DNA of 64,000 nucleotides from Apostichopus japonicus. Its lineage: Eukaryota; Echinodermata; Holothuroidea; Aspidochirotida; Stichopodidae. Below are positions 10,901 through 22,056 of the stretch, in pieces. The notes below the pieces were generated by a model. It worked only from the letters and a program-made list of their open reading frames with translations. It searched no databases and was not told the DNA's origin. A program made the position numbers and the translations under genes. The stretch is from NCBI RefSeq assembly GCF_037975245.1, contig NC_092561.1:6250001-6314000 (forward strand). The letters run 5' to 3'. Positions within the stretch are counted from its first letter, which is position 1. Each line of letters begins with the position of its first letter.

Positions 10901-11568
10901 GGTTAGGAACTGTTCATACTGCTAGTACGAGTTCTTTGATGCATGATATTAGAGGGCAGTATAGAGTGGTATTAGCATTAGAATCAGAGTAAGGTAAGGA
11001 ACTGTTCATACTGCTAGTACGAGTTCTTTTGACGCATGGTAAGAGAGGACAGTTTAGAGTGGTATTAGCATTAGAATCAGTGTAAGGGTAGGAACTGTTC
11101 ATACTGCTAGTACGAGTTCTTTGATGCATGCTATGAGAAGACAGTTTAGAGTGGTATTAGCATAAGGAAATTGTCTCAACTGACTGTCAAAGCGATACCA
11201 TATTTGAATAATATTTTTTTTAATGAATTCGAATATGTTTTACTTCCCAATCACTCACTCACTATATCTATATATAGGCCTATAGTGAGTGATTGAAGAG
11301 CTTTCGAGCAATGCTACCTCTTCTTCAGTGCATGGTCACCGAAAGTGACAAGGAATAGCAGGAATTGAAACTTTGTATAGAGAAATGTGTCTGTTGGATT
11401 AGCATAATATAATTACGATAGCCTTACCTGTGGGCCCTGTTGAATATTGACGCTGGATTTTTCAGTTGCTTGTGATTTTTGTGACTTGAAACATCGTAGA
11501 ATTATTACAGCGATGAGAATAGAACACAAGATGGCGACCACTGCAACAATGATTAAAACTAACAACAT
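4767..11568 (-). CDS. Synaptotagmin family protein, complete (7 coding exons, 398 aa)
   Basis: Membrane-anchored C2A-C2B protein of regulated exocytosis and vesicle fusion. Exons in transcript order: 11428-11568, 10169-10481, 9353-9456, 8254-8460, 6451-6571, 5796-5944, 4767-4928. Every junction has GT/AG borders and phases match, giving exactly 399 codons including TAG. Residues 1-24 are a transmembrane helix starting at Met1, followed by RCFK; Cys26 is a likely palmitoylation site. Residues 47 to about 130 are a linker. C2A (about 130-255) has the five acidic calcium positions D159, D165, D218, D220 and D226. C2B (about 260-395) has D290, D296, D350 and D352, with Glu358 at the fifth site. 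It also has a basic KRVKSKK strand and the C-terminal WHPL motif (391-394) typical of synaptotagmins. There is essentially no luminal domain. The isoform class cannot be assigned with confidence. A probable 5' UTR splice acceptor lies at 11574-11575, six bases ahead of the ATG. Confidence 0.93.
5520..5560. repeat. GA-rich microsatellite
   Basis: Short (GA)n tract interrupted by GGTG, in the last synaptotagmin intron. Confidence 0.7.
5796..5944 (-). CDS. Synaptotagmin coding exon 6: C2B middle
   Basis: Encodes residues 296-345, opening with the split Asp296 of SDPFVKVSLLQ. The basic strand DKRVKSKKTS corresponds to the polybasic face that binds acidic lipid and SNAREs in other synaptotagmins. 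NEAISFNIPF follows. Acceptor TTTTCAG, donor GTAAGG, ending in phase 0. Confidence 0.92.
6451..6571 (-). CDS. Synaptotagmin coding exon 5: start of C2B
   Basis: Encodes residues 256-295 (GDLLFSISFLPNAERLTVV, then NLKAMDVNGSS). It supplies the first C2B strands and calcium ligand D290. It enters in phase 0 after CTCAACAG and leaves in phase 1 at GTAAAC. Confidence 0.9.
8254..8460 (-). CDS. Synaptotagmin coding exon 4: rest of C2A
   Basis: Encodes residues 187-255: RKTLNPSFDE, then the loop-3 calcium site YDFDKFSRHDAIGD (D218, D220, D226), ending LVKPER. It is phase 0 at both ends, with acceptor TTTGTCAG and donor GTAAGA. Confidence 0.92.
8713..9300 (+). repeat. ~92-bp tandem repeat array A (synaptotagmin intron 3)
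   Basis: Units begin near GGTTAGGAACTGTTCATACT and carry CAGTATAGAGTGGTATTAGC. AGGAACTG recurs near 8783, 8875, 8968 and 9187, giving periods of 92-93 bp. The last gap is longer because a hammerhead-like repeat (9057-9165) interrupts it. The leading segment (ATATCATGTTTCTATCAGAT) and the trailing segment (AATTGTCCAAACTGGCTGTC) recur in array B, so this is a dispersed element with defined ends rather than a simple satellite. Confidence 0.8.
9057..9165 (+). mobile_element. Hammerhead-like dispersed repeat, copy 1
   Basis: Core CTGAAGA, a stem-loop segment (AGATCCTGATAGAATC), then GAAATGTC. The flanks AAAGTAA...GCCT and AGGCC...TTACTTT can pair. It is followed by CTTACACAGGCTG and a TGGATAAGCA motif shared with copies at 40.5 and 46.5 kb. 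It sits inside a unit of tandem array A. Stem II is mutated relative to copy 3. Confidence 0.6.
9353..9456 (-). CDS. Synaptotagmin coding exon 3: C2A calcium loop 1
   Basis: Encodes residues 152-186 including DLPAMDIGGYSDPYVKIYL, the classic C2 loop-1 signature with calcium ligands D159 and D165. It enters in phase 1 after CTATAG and leaves in phase 0 at CAG|GTATAC. Confidence 0.92.
10169..10481 (-). CDS. Synaptotagmin coding exon 2: linker and start of C2A
   Basis: Encodes residues 48-151. It begins after a TTATCAG acceptor and ends at GAAG|GTAAGA in phase 1. The first ~75 residues are a Pro/Ser/Glu-rich linker. The end (RGSLHTKLKYDFRTSDFVVK) is the first pair of C2A strands, equivalent to the G-x-L-x-x-x-L-x-Y-D-F opening of synaptotagmins. 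Confidence 0.9.
10726..11200 (+). repeat. ~92-bp tandem repeat array B (synaptotagmin intron 1)
   Basis: Four units with AGGAACTG-type starts near 10815 (as ATGAACTG), 10905, 10997 and 11090, so periods of 90-93 bp. It has the same leading and trailing flanks as array A. It produces a repetitive open frame on the minus strand that is not a gene. Confidence 0.8.
11428..11568 (-). CDS. Synaptotagmin coding exon 1: transmembrane anchor
   Basis: Encodes residues 1-47. The ATG at 11566-11568 sits in a good context (GCCATG). The first 24 residues are almost all Leu/Val/Ile/Ala, then RCFKSQKSQ marks the cytosolic side. The donor is CAG|GTAAGG and the exon ends in phase 0. A run TTTCTTAATTTTAAG directly before GTCGCCATG looks like a splice acceptor in the 5' UTR, so transcription probably starts farther upstream (higher coordinates). 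Confidence 0.88.
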
Positions 11569-11699
11569 GGCGACCTTAAAATTAAGAAAGAGAAGACAAT
11601 TTAGAAACAATTTAGAAAAAAAGGTCTTCGTGTAGTTCGTTCACTTATATAAGGTTATCATTTTTTTTTCTATTGTAGTGGGGGTGGGGTGGGGGAAGT

Positions 11700-11731
11700 T
11701 ATATATATTTTATATATACTATATTAATTTA

Positions 11732-11776
<45 letters not shown>
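11700..11776. repeat. (TA)n microsatellite
   Basis: Almost pure TA dinucleotides just upstream of the synaptotagmin ATG exon, next to a G-rich tract at 11680-11697. Confidence 0.9.
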
Positions 11777-11778
<2 letters not shown>

Positions 11779-12249
11779 GTGGTCTGTCCTCAATTCCTGA
11801 ATTGAAATGTATGTCGATAACACTTGCCTTATTGAAACAGAACATTCAATTACAGACCGTGGGTGTTTGTCAAGTCAGGCGTTCGACTTAAATCCAACGC
11901 TTTAAACTCCTATATCCTCAAGATTCGATATTAAATTTTTACTTCGTAAGAATGGAAATTAGAGTTCACAAATGCTTCATCTGTTTCTTATTTTAGTAGC
12001 TCAATTATGTAGGTCATTCGCGCTAATGTATTTATGGAAGACCTCAAATGAATTCACGTCACTGCAGATGTAGAAGAACAAGACAACAAAAAAAGAAGAG
12101 AATTTCTTGTAGGAGGGCAATGAATCGATGCTATATATTAACTATAATCTACCGTTAAAGCAACAAGGTGCGATTTTATTTTATTTTGCTTAATCTGCCA
12201 ACAGAAATTTAAGAAAGGAATTTGGATAAGAGAGCAATGAAATTTGTGG

Positions 12250-12324
12250 CTAGAGCAGGATTCTGACAAGTGACGTGAGAATTAGAAGCCCTGCCTTCTA
12301 CGAACTGAGCTATCCACCCCTTAG
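12250..12324 (-). pseudogene. tRNA-like remnant (tRNA-derived SINE head or pseudo-tRNA)
   Basis: Read on the minus strand it has an A-box-like TAGCTCAGTTCGTAG and an anticodon-loop-like CTTCTAATT (as in Arg-TCT tRNAs). A decayed B box GTCAGAATCC follows. The acceptor ends do not pair well, so a working tRNA is unlikely. Confidence 0.4.
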
Positions 12325-12589
12325 TTGGTGGCGATCCCTATACAGCCATTTCTTCGCTGGGACTCCAGTCAGAAGTCACAGTTACTTGCATGCCTTGTAA
12401 TCAGGGATCACGTCCAGTTATACATTCGATGCAACCCAGAAAACGGCAGGGAAGGTATTTCAAGATAAGAAGTTTTATGAAATTTTGAAAGAAATTTGAT
12501 ATCGCAATTGTTATAACTTGAGAGTCCTGCCATTGTCCAGCACTAGACCAGCCTATGAAGTCAGCCACCATTTATCGCCTCCCTTAAAA

Positions 12590-12876
12590 CAAAGTGGCTA
12601 TTCATACGACTAGTCATAAGAATAATTTCCGACTACGCATGCGCAGTTGCTATTTTTATGACCAGGAGTACTATTTTTACGACGAGGAGTAACAATAATT
12701 TCCGGTTAGGGTTAGAGTTAGGGTTAGCATTGAGGTTTAGGGTTATGTTTAGGGTTAGGGTTACCCCTACTACATGCGCAGTTGCTTTATTTACTTTACT
12801 GCGCTTGAATTCGCATTTGTCGTAAGAATAGTTTATAAATAATTGTTACAACTAGTTGTAAGAATAGCCACGGCCC
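12590..12876. mobile_element. MITE with 8-bp target duplication and telomere-like core
   Basis: Flanked on both sides by CCTTAAAA (12582-12589 and 12877-12884). The ends are imperfect inverted repeats sharing GTGGCTATTC and ACTAGT. CATGCGCAGTTGC occurs twice internally. The centre holds the TTAGGG-type tract. The 8-bp duplication suits hAT-type transposition. No coding capacity. Confidence 0.75.
12704..12762 (+). repeat. Interstitial telomere-like TTAGGG tract
   Basis: Repeated GGTTAGGGTTAG with degenerate units (GAGTTAG, TTTAGGG, GTTATG). TTAGGG is the common metazoan telomere unit. It lies inside the MITE at 12590-12876. Confidence 0.8.
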
Positions 12877-15032
12877 CCTTAAAAACATACTCCCTTCCAG
12901 TCATCCTCCAGCTACGTTTGTCTCCGACCCAGCCCCCAAAATTCATATTCACAAAATCTCATTTTTTTTTGTCAGTTCATTAAAACCACGGAGGTTATAT
13001 TTACCAGCCAGGGCTTTCGCCGCTGAAGCGCCTTACGGCGAAACCAGCTATGTTCAAGAAAAATCGTACCGTACCGAGAAAGATCTTGATGCACGTCCCT
13101 GTACAGCATTATGAATGGTACAGTTTGCATTTTACCATAAACCCAGGAGAACGAATTTTAACGCACTCGTTTCAGCAAGCTTTCAAAACCAACTCATATG
13201 ATTTCAACTGCGCATGTCATTGTGCGTGACGCACCATTCACGTTTGCCAGTTTGTACATGTGACATGCTTTTGTATATATGCACCCTAGAATGATAATTT
13301 GTCAACAAGTTTCTCGTTCTCAATAATATAACATGTCTCCTTCCTCATATATATATATTGGACTGTTCAACGTCGACAAGCAAACGAGTAATCTTCAGGT
13401 GGTTTTACTCTTATAAATAATAAACTATACGGTAGCATATCAATCGGGACGGGAAGGGGTAAGGATTCTGCGGCAGTGGAATATGTGACTTTACATTGAG
13501 GGGGGGGGGGGGGGTGCAAACCGCACAGTGACATCAAACATTTCAACAAAATGAATCCTCTGTGGATTCATATATACCACAAATTCCAGTAATACAAATT
13601 ACCGAGCTCAATAAAACGGCATTGTTCAGTAACAATTATTTCTTTTTCCCTTTGCGGTACCCCCACCCCCACCCCTCACTCCCTCTCAAACTTACAGTCG
13701 GTATAATATTGGTGATTTCTTATAGATCACGTGCGAAACTAACCCCCGACCCCCCCCCCCCCCCACCCCCGTTTCTTTCAAAATCAACAAATCCTTCGGC
13801 ATTGCCTTCATCACTAGACTGCAAACAACACATTCACTTCACAAAAGACCAGCTATGACGTCATCAGAAGGTCTGATATTTGACCTTTACGGTGATGCGG
13901 CTGTCCTGCATGGGTGGGAGGACTAAATTGACCAATTGATTTTTGTAATCAGATGACTAAGTCAGAATATAGATTTAAATTGACGTAGCGGCGAGTATTG
14001 GGTTGAAAATTAACAGCAAACCTAATTGAACTAGACCTTCACTTGGCAGTTTGCCAGGTTCTGGATATCACTAATACAGCTTAGTCTTATAGAATAATTC
14101 CTTGACATTGTCGTGCAGACGAAAGCAACGTTTTGTTTTGCTTGGATACTCCAACTCAATTTTAAAATTCAAAGACAAAATGGTAAAAAAAAAATGTATA
14201 AGGGAACATATGTCATTTCAGTGTACATGACAGGATGGTTTTATGTTCATTCCTTACAGAAACCATGAATCCATTATGACATCAGAAGAATGGAATGTTC
14301 AAAGTCTTCAGATTTGACGTAAAATTGACTATTCATGAGCATTGAGACAACGTTCATGTAAGTGTGTATAACCTGGTTTACCGTAAACCTCCCCCGTATT
14401 TTTAACTTTTAGTTTGTAAATCATGCCCCGGTCCCATCTGGCATGTGCAACCGAAAATGAATAACTGCTGGCAAATTACAGATTTTACCAATATATTCAT
14501 TTAAAAAGAACACCCCAAAGGCTAATTCATTATCATTATATGGACCCGAGATATTTTGATGCATGTTAACAGACTCATTTAAAAGACTATAGACAAATTT
14601 TAAAGGTCATCAGTATTGCCCCCCTCCACCCCCCCCCACCCCAATGCTGGGAAGTCGGATAATGGTACGCCAACCATGCTCAAATTACATCAATAATATC
14701 ACTGCCACTCTACAGTATAGATATCCACAATAAGATATGTTATTGTTTTTTGTTTTAAATAATCCTCAATTGCTGGGAGTTATAGGCAGAATCAGAACCT
14801 CCAGAAATTGGGGTGGGGGGGGGGTGGGGGACCTGTAGCAAAATTTAGCATGCTTGAAACTTGGGGCCAGTATTGATTACCTTTAAGATTTGCGAATGTG
14901 AAAGTATATCAATTAGCCAATATGGGGTTGCGATGTTACTCTATGCGCGTACCCCTGAGCTCTCTACGTAACCTGAGCATGTGATGTTTTATTTTACCCT
15001 CTCCCAATTGGGACAATTATTTTCTAAGTTGT

Positions 15033-15370
15033 ACTGTCACGGCCCGGTTTCAGAGCACTCGTACTGTCAGTATGAGCAGTATGAATATTCATGTTCTATC
15101 AGCTAAAGTTTAGGAACTGTCTGTACTGTCAGTATGAGGGCCTGTTGAAGTATGATATGGGAGGACAGTATATAGAGTGGTATTAGCATTAGAATCAGAT
15201 GAAGGTTAGGAACTGTTCATACTGTCAGTACGAGTGCTATGAAGCATGATATGGGAGGCCAGTATAAAGTGGTATTAGCATTAGAATCAGATAAAGGTTA
15301 GGAACTGTTTTTACTGTCAGTACGAGTGCTTTGAAGCATGATATGGTAGGACATTATACAAAGGGGCCAA
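15033..15370 (+). repeat. ~92-bp tandem repeat array C (upstream of synaptotagmin)
   Basis: AGGAACTG recurs near 15112, 15208 and 15300 (periods 96 and 92). The leading segment resembles arrays A and B (CAGTATGAGCAGTATGAATA...TTCTATCAG). The array ends abruptly near 15360 without the trailing flank seen in A and B. Confidence 0.75.
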
Positions 15371-18300
15371 GCTACATGGCTGTTTCTTCAGGCCTTTTTT
15401 CTTTCTTTTCAGATTTACATCATGAATATTAAACGATGTTTTTAGTCAAGTTGCAAGTAATGCTAGTAGCCTATAGTATGTGTATTTATAAACTAAACAT
15501 TGCAAACCTAATACTACCCCTGTCACTAAAATCAAAATAATTAACGAAGTTAAAGTACCTACTATACGCACGATTCAATGACAGGTGGCTCACAGTTAGC
15601 ATATGTGATGTCAGTTTTAGACTTACTTAAGTATTCAGTCTACTAATAGGTATTATTAACAACTACAATTTTACTTTTAATTCTACAAATACTACCCCTA
15701 GAGAAAAACATTCAATATAATATGTATTCTTATAATTTAAATAAAAATTATTATCATTTCCCCAAATGAAATAACGTTTTTTTTTCTTCTCAACAGCTAT
15801 TTCCATCAGTTCATTTTTTTTATCAAAACTTTATCCAACGTTGGAGAAGTAAAACAGTTAATTGCAATTAACTAAGCTAAAACATATTTTTCGAGATATT
15901 TTTACCACCAAAGAATCCTTTAATGACTATGACTGAATTTCATGTGGTTGTCAACATTTTGTTTCCTCACAGAAACGTTATTCACATTAGTGTTATTAAT
16001 GTAGAGTGCAACTTTTTTTTCACCTCACTTATTCAATTTGAGACTTAACTAATCAAGCTGATAAAATAGAATGACACAGGAGTTTAGTATATCATCGGGA
16101 AATTTTCAAAAGCGACTCAAACATTTTACTGTTTTTTCGCTGGAATAATTGTTACTTGTAGTTTAGTATAGGAACCCTATGATTCAAAACCCATTAGGCA
16201 GGCAAGCAGCGCGGTCACCAACTGGAAAGGGGTTCGGTAATGTGTTCGCGTGTTTCCCCGTTAGGTTGTTTAGTCAGGTAACGGGCAACCCCACCGAACA
16301 CCCATGGGAGATGAGGGGGGCGGGGGGAGGACACACAAAGAAACTCGCAAAAAAAAAAAATTCCAGTGTTCTTGTCCAGCTCACCATAGTTCGCCATAAT
16401 TTTGAATCTTATAGTTTAACTTCAATTGTTGGTCTAAGTTACCCACTTAAGTAGCACTATAGTATTGTAACTTTTGAACGAGTTATAGAAGAAAACAACC
16501 TATATACATGGCAACTAGCATAGCTGAAGAAACCTGATACTGATTCTGGTGTAGATGGAATACACTATTATACAGAAGGCAACCGGCTACCAAGATTGGC
16601 CTTTAAACTACTAAACCTATATATAATTGGCCTATGACATTAGGCCTATATACACAGCTTTAAGAGACTCACTGACTTAAAAGACTACAAGTTCCAAATC
16701 ATGACGCCCCCCCCCCCCATTCCTTTTATTTTTATATTAACAATCTTTAATCACCTGAAAAGGGGAAAGGCAAAAACAACCCCGTGGGATATTTTCCATC
16801 AATTTACCAGTAAAATTGTCGATCCTACCGGTGGGAAATGAATACCAAGATGACCTTTTTTCTATTTTTCTTGGCCTTCTTCTGTGCCTCCCATACGTAC
16901 GTTATGGACGGAAATCAATTTGTAATGTGCATCTGCGCATGTCGGGAATGTAGGAATGAGTGGGCTAATATAACAGACCGTTCCCAAATTAGTTTTTTTA
17001 TTTTCTCAGAGAAGTGTGAGTAGGTTGACTTTGCAATCTGCGAGGGGGCAGGGGAATGTTTATTCTCTTACCTGTGTCAATGATTAGCACGTTAAAGTAT
17101 TTCTGTTTCACTCGCATTAATTCAGATTTTAGCCTATGTAATGTTTATGCATTCTGGATGTTATAACATTTCCTTGTATCGTCTCTCTCCAATCAGCCCA
17201 CAAAAAAAGACCCCCCAGCCCACAAAAAGACCCACCCCCCCACTCTGTCTGTCTCAACACTCCATACGTATTGTAACTTGACAACTCCATTAGGCAGTAA
17301 CGCACAATGGTTCGAATTTTCGGGTGGAGAGGGTTGGTCACTGGAAGGGAAGGGCTTTCACGATCAACTCCGGGATTTTTTAAAAAAATTTCTTTGGGTT
17401 TGTCTTCGGCTCTTTGTTATACTTAAATATTATGATCATACTAATATTATTTTACTTTTCTATTATTTTTTTGTCTGTCTTCTCCCTACTTTCGTATAGG
17501 ATTCTTAATAAAAGTGGGAAGTGGGAGGTGGGAGGGATTTCTCGTTTGGGCTGGTTCATAAATCTGTCGAACGTAAAGATCCGTATTTACTATAGCTCCC
17601 TGGGGTTGGGATTTGAGAGCATGGGCATTTCAGAAAATATGCCTTCAAATTGTCTATATATTGATCGATATCTCCCGATCATTAGAGTGGGCGGGAGGGG
17701 TGTGTTGGGGTGGGTGGGGGGTCGATGAGATTACAAAAGTTATCTTTGTTCGTCTTTAATTCGATACTTGATCTTATTCAAGGAGAAAGACAGTCGCATG
17801 CATAGGAGTTAGAAATATGATGTCATAGGCGGCACCAACCATTCCACCCTCCCCTTCCTATAGCCTTGCTATAGCCATCTTTGTTGTACACTTACTTACA
17901 TGCTATGTGTCTTGGCTATATGATCTTTGTCATGCATTACTAATATATATAGTATGCTATTCATGTTCTATACACTCAACAGAAGAAAAAAAGTGGTTGC
18001 ATAGAGAGATACGCGTTAGAATCGCGGAGATTGAAAAGAAATTGATTTCTATATACCTGTATAGGGATGTAGGTAGCGTAACCGAAATTCATTCGTTTTG
18101 TCTAAAGCATATAATATGATTGATAAAAGTTTCGAAGTGACTGACTTGTTTCTTTAAAAAAGACCAAATGGAAGTTCATCTACACCATGATGCATGTCTA
18201 AAACAGAAGCTATCACGTGCTTTTCTCGATCTGTTAGAAATCACGTACATACGTTTATCGAAACAAAAAAGCCAAAATGTCAGCTAAAAAAATGATTACG

Positions 18301-20834
18301 TCCTACTTTTATTCTTTAAGTATATGATTTCACTTCAACCGATGTGTGGGTTGATATGGTTAAATAACTGCTCATTTTGTTGACATTTTAATAATTGGGT
18401 AATTTACAAATATGCATAACACAGGCTGCTATACTGGACTATAGTCATTAGTGCCAGATGTGCATTCTACTTTCCGAATCGGGAAAAGTCTGAAATGTTA
18501 TTTAGCTAACTTTATTAAACTTGTATCCGGTTAAATTTAAGCAAACTCTATATATAATATAAAGATATATTTGTGCGTGTGTATGTGTGTATATATATAT
18601 CATTGCAGTCTCTTTACCTTAAGGTACTTACTTTTCGGGAATTAAAGAGGTAAAATAAACTTCCCTCCTGCCCCTTCCTCCTGCCCCTGCCGAGTTCCTT
18701 CCCCACCCACATACTCACCTCGGGAGGGGGAGCGGGGAGGGGTAGGATGGACCTAAGTATAGTCACTGATGTAGGTATAACTTAGAATGATGTGTAATGA
18801 AATTCAAAAAAAAAATCATTGTCTTTAATATGAGAATCGAGTATGCAGTTAGACATGGAGTAAACTGTTCATATAGTCTACACCAACCCTGTTTGCTCCC
18901 TACCCCACGTGGGCTCGTAAGAATGCAATTGTAGATATTATTTACCCTGTCAACATCCTCCCACAACCCCATATGCGATGCTTCATAACTTTCTTATCAC
19001 ACACGAAAAAATGTTTTAGTTTTCTTCAAAACTTCTCAACATAAATTTCTTGTAATACGATAATTTAACTAAAACAAACAACAACCCCCAAGAAACAAAC
19101 AAATAAATTAGAATGGTAAACCTATAAACATGAACGTTAAGCCAGTAATATGATTGAAAAGTCCAAGGCCAAAGGATTTATACTAATCTTAGTGAAGAAG
19201 CAAGTAATAAAAGTGTGATATACGTGCTCTGTTTAAAAAAACATATATTTGATGAAAAGTACTTATAGACATCACATTTGAAAAGCAATGTTTGCATCCC
19301 TTGTCACACACATACATACACACAGTATGAAATCAATAAATCGATAAGTAAAACTACATCACTACAAAAAAAAAATGCTTTTAAACTCAGACGTTTATTA
19401 AGTTTAAAACATAAAAGAGAAGAGACACACATGTTGAAAAACTATAAATTTTAATGTAAAATTTTGGCAATATAAGAATACTATACATTAACCCAATTTT
19501 ATTTCCGACTGTTCTTTTGTAAATGTTGAAATCGTACCCTATATGTTTGACTGAAAACAGTTCTGTTGAATGTTTAACGATTGAATGCTCCCGACTTGCA
19601 TACAGTATATGAAAATGAGCGCAGACTATAAAAAAAGGTCTTTTGTTGGTTCGATTTATGTTTTGGTACCTTCAAAGGATGAATATTGACATAATTTTAG
19701 TTTTGATATGCCACTCAAGAAAGAAAGAAAAAAGATTTGATATGTCACTAAAGGAAAAAAAGGGGGGGGGCACAAATGTGTTGCTTGCGGTAACTTCGAA
19801 TCAAATTAATTGAAGCTTGCATGCATATATAGTATTGATTTTTTTCTTCTTCTCACTTTGACTCCATATATAATCATGGACACTCCTGGAATTATTCCCA
19901 AATGACGGCAGTAACTGAATGAACGTATTTATGCAATAATCTCTATAAACTACTTCAGTGGAAGTCACATGTGGGTGGGAGCAGGCACGTGGGGGTGGGG
20001 AAGTCAAGTGGGTCGGGGGAGGTACTTCCGTCGATGTTTTATGCTTAAATCACCTTCTTATTACATTTAGGGTACATTGTAGAGATAAATACTACATAGA
20101 AATTGCATTTAATAATAATAATGATGTATATAGCGTTGTTATCCAGTTGGAAACTCGTTTATTTCTATGACCAAACGAACACACTTCCTACGCATAAATC
20201 TTTCACATAGAAGAATAGCTTTTATTGATATTTCCTAGCGAGGGTGTGGGTAATCGATTGGTATGACTTCTCTGTCTCATATACACTGGCCGAACTCTCC
20301 CATACTTCATTCAGTTCATTTTGGGGGGGGGGGGCTGGCAGTCTAAATATATAAGTGAAAGAAACTGACGCGAGCAGATCCAAATGCCCATAGCTTGAAT
20401 TTGTAAAACAACCTCCCCTCCCACCTTCAAATTTGCACTTTTAGTTGATATCAACTTTAATGATGCATTTAATGATGGCGGCTGGGGCATTACTGTATTT
20501 TTTGGTTTCTTGAGGAAGGTGGGGATCGAGGCCTATCACATTTATTTTTTGCTAGACTGGAGGCCTATATAGTGGCAATGCGTATGTAAAATGGTGTCCT
20601 ATTTTTTGAGCTTCACTTCGTGTTGTATTTGATTATGATCTCAAAATGATATACTTGTTACTTTAATACGATAGCATCACATTAAAGTATCAGAAACGAA
20701 ATAGCACAATTTTCATTGTAACTATAGTTATACCGTTATACATTAAATTTTATGTGTAACGATTTACTAATCGACAATTATGAACAGGCCACTAGTTTTT
20801 ACGACACAGTATGTAAATAAATTACGTCAGAGCG

Positions 20835-22056
20835 TAGTGTTGTAACAAGTCACCAAGAATCAAATCCGAAGTCAAAAAGTTAATTCAAGTTAAGTTCAAG
20901 TCAAGTCAACTGCGATCGACTGCATTCGAGTTATTAACGGTTCTATAGTTTGCACAGGTCAAGTTAGCAGTCTCTTAAAGTCAACTAGTCAAGTCCACAT
21001 ATTCGTCAACTTTGATAAAAAAAAAATCCCCAGTCAAAGTTAGTCAACTTGATTCAGTATCCGATTGACTTAAACAAGTCACAACGAGTAACTTCATATA
21101 GAGATTACCAAATTACCTATAGGTCTAATCACCAATGTATACCCATAGACCTATAAACTCTAGACAGCACTTTTGTTTTTGGCAAAAGAAGGCACCCTGT
21201 TTTTCATACCAAGAACGTTAAGTTTTTATGGAGTGTCAGAATCTCAATTGAATTGACATTTTAATAACTGTCTTAATTTGTTATTTTTATCTTATTTTAG
21301 ATTGTTTTTTTTTTTGCGCACTCACAAGTTATAGCATTAATTTTATTTAAGGTCTAATTTGACACATTTACATTACATGTCCAAAGTTCAATATTTTGTC
21401 AGTAATTATGAAAGTAGTATTGACTTTGCTTCTAGCCGTCTAGGGTTAGAAAATATGATTAATATGCATCCATATAGTGACAATGTGTTTTAATTATCAA
21501 TTTGTTACAGCATATTACTATTTCATGGTAATACCTTCCGGTGGTGAATGACAACAGTAATATTAATATTTTTTTCAAAAAGAAGACTCGAGTCGCTACC
21601 CCTGACTCGTTGCCTTGCCTTGACTCAAGTTCTTGCATTAATTCGAAGTGAACCGAAGTCAAGTCATTTCGACTCGAGTCAAAAGTTTCAAGTAACTCGA
21701 GACCGTATAGTCGACTCGGCAGAAAATGTGACTCGATTCAAGGGAGTCATTGACTTGACATAACACAGAACACTCGTGCATGATATTGGACAAGACTTGT
21801 CCTTAGCAGTTGACTCGTTTCCGTGACAGCTGACTCGTTTCCGTGACAGCTGACTCGATTGCTAAGCATTGACACACCTCCCGGTGAACTGAAGTCATTT
21901 TGTCCGTGGTGACTTCAGTCCAGAAAGTCGTTTTCAGTTCAGTTTGGAGTCGCTTGATCAAGTACTTACTTTTGGGAGTGGTGACTCGAGACAAGTCGTC
22001 TTGACCAGAAGATGTGACTCGAGACTGAGTCAGTGAAATGACTTGTCACAACACTG
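20835..22056. mobile_element. Non-autonomous hAT-like element (~1.2 kb)
   Basis: The ends are inverted repeats: TAGTGTTGTAACAAGTCA on the left and TGACTTGTCACAACACTG on the right. The CAGTGTTG-type terminus is typical of hAT elements. Flanking octamers TCAGAGCG and TCAGAATA agree at the first five positions, consistent with a decayed 8-bp target duplication. The interior is filled with variants of GACTCGAGTCA and AAGTCAAGTCAA. No transposase frame is seen. Confidence 0.7.

Larger units (their letters stand above)
11576..20834. other. Upstream flank of synaptotagmin; no further gene recognised
   Basis: Apart from the elements listed separately, this stretch has poly-G/poly-C runs (near 13500, 13750, 14627, 14814, 16708), microsatellites and AT-rich sequence. 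Open frames here are short, have biased composition and lack convincing splice signals. A non-coding first exon of the synaptotagmin gene may lie within or beyond this stretch. Confidence 0.45.

Noticed and set aside
10914-11129. Repetitive minus-strand open frame (TRTSSMNSS-type repeats)
   Set aside because: Arises from the ~92-bp tandem array B inside a synaptotagmin intron.
8713-11200. CRISPR-like array
   Set aside because: The ~92-bp units are repeats throughout with no unique spacers, and the context is an animal intron.
16179-16454. 91-codon open frame in the intergenic region
   Set aside because: Contains homopolymer runs and has no splice or domain support.
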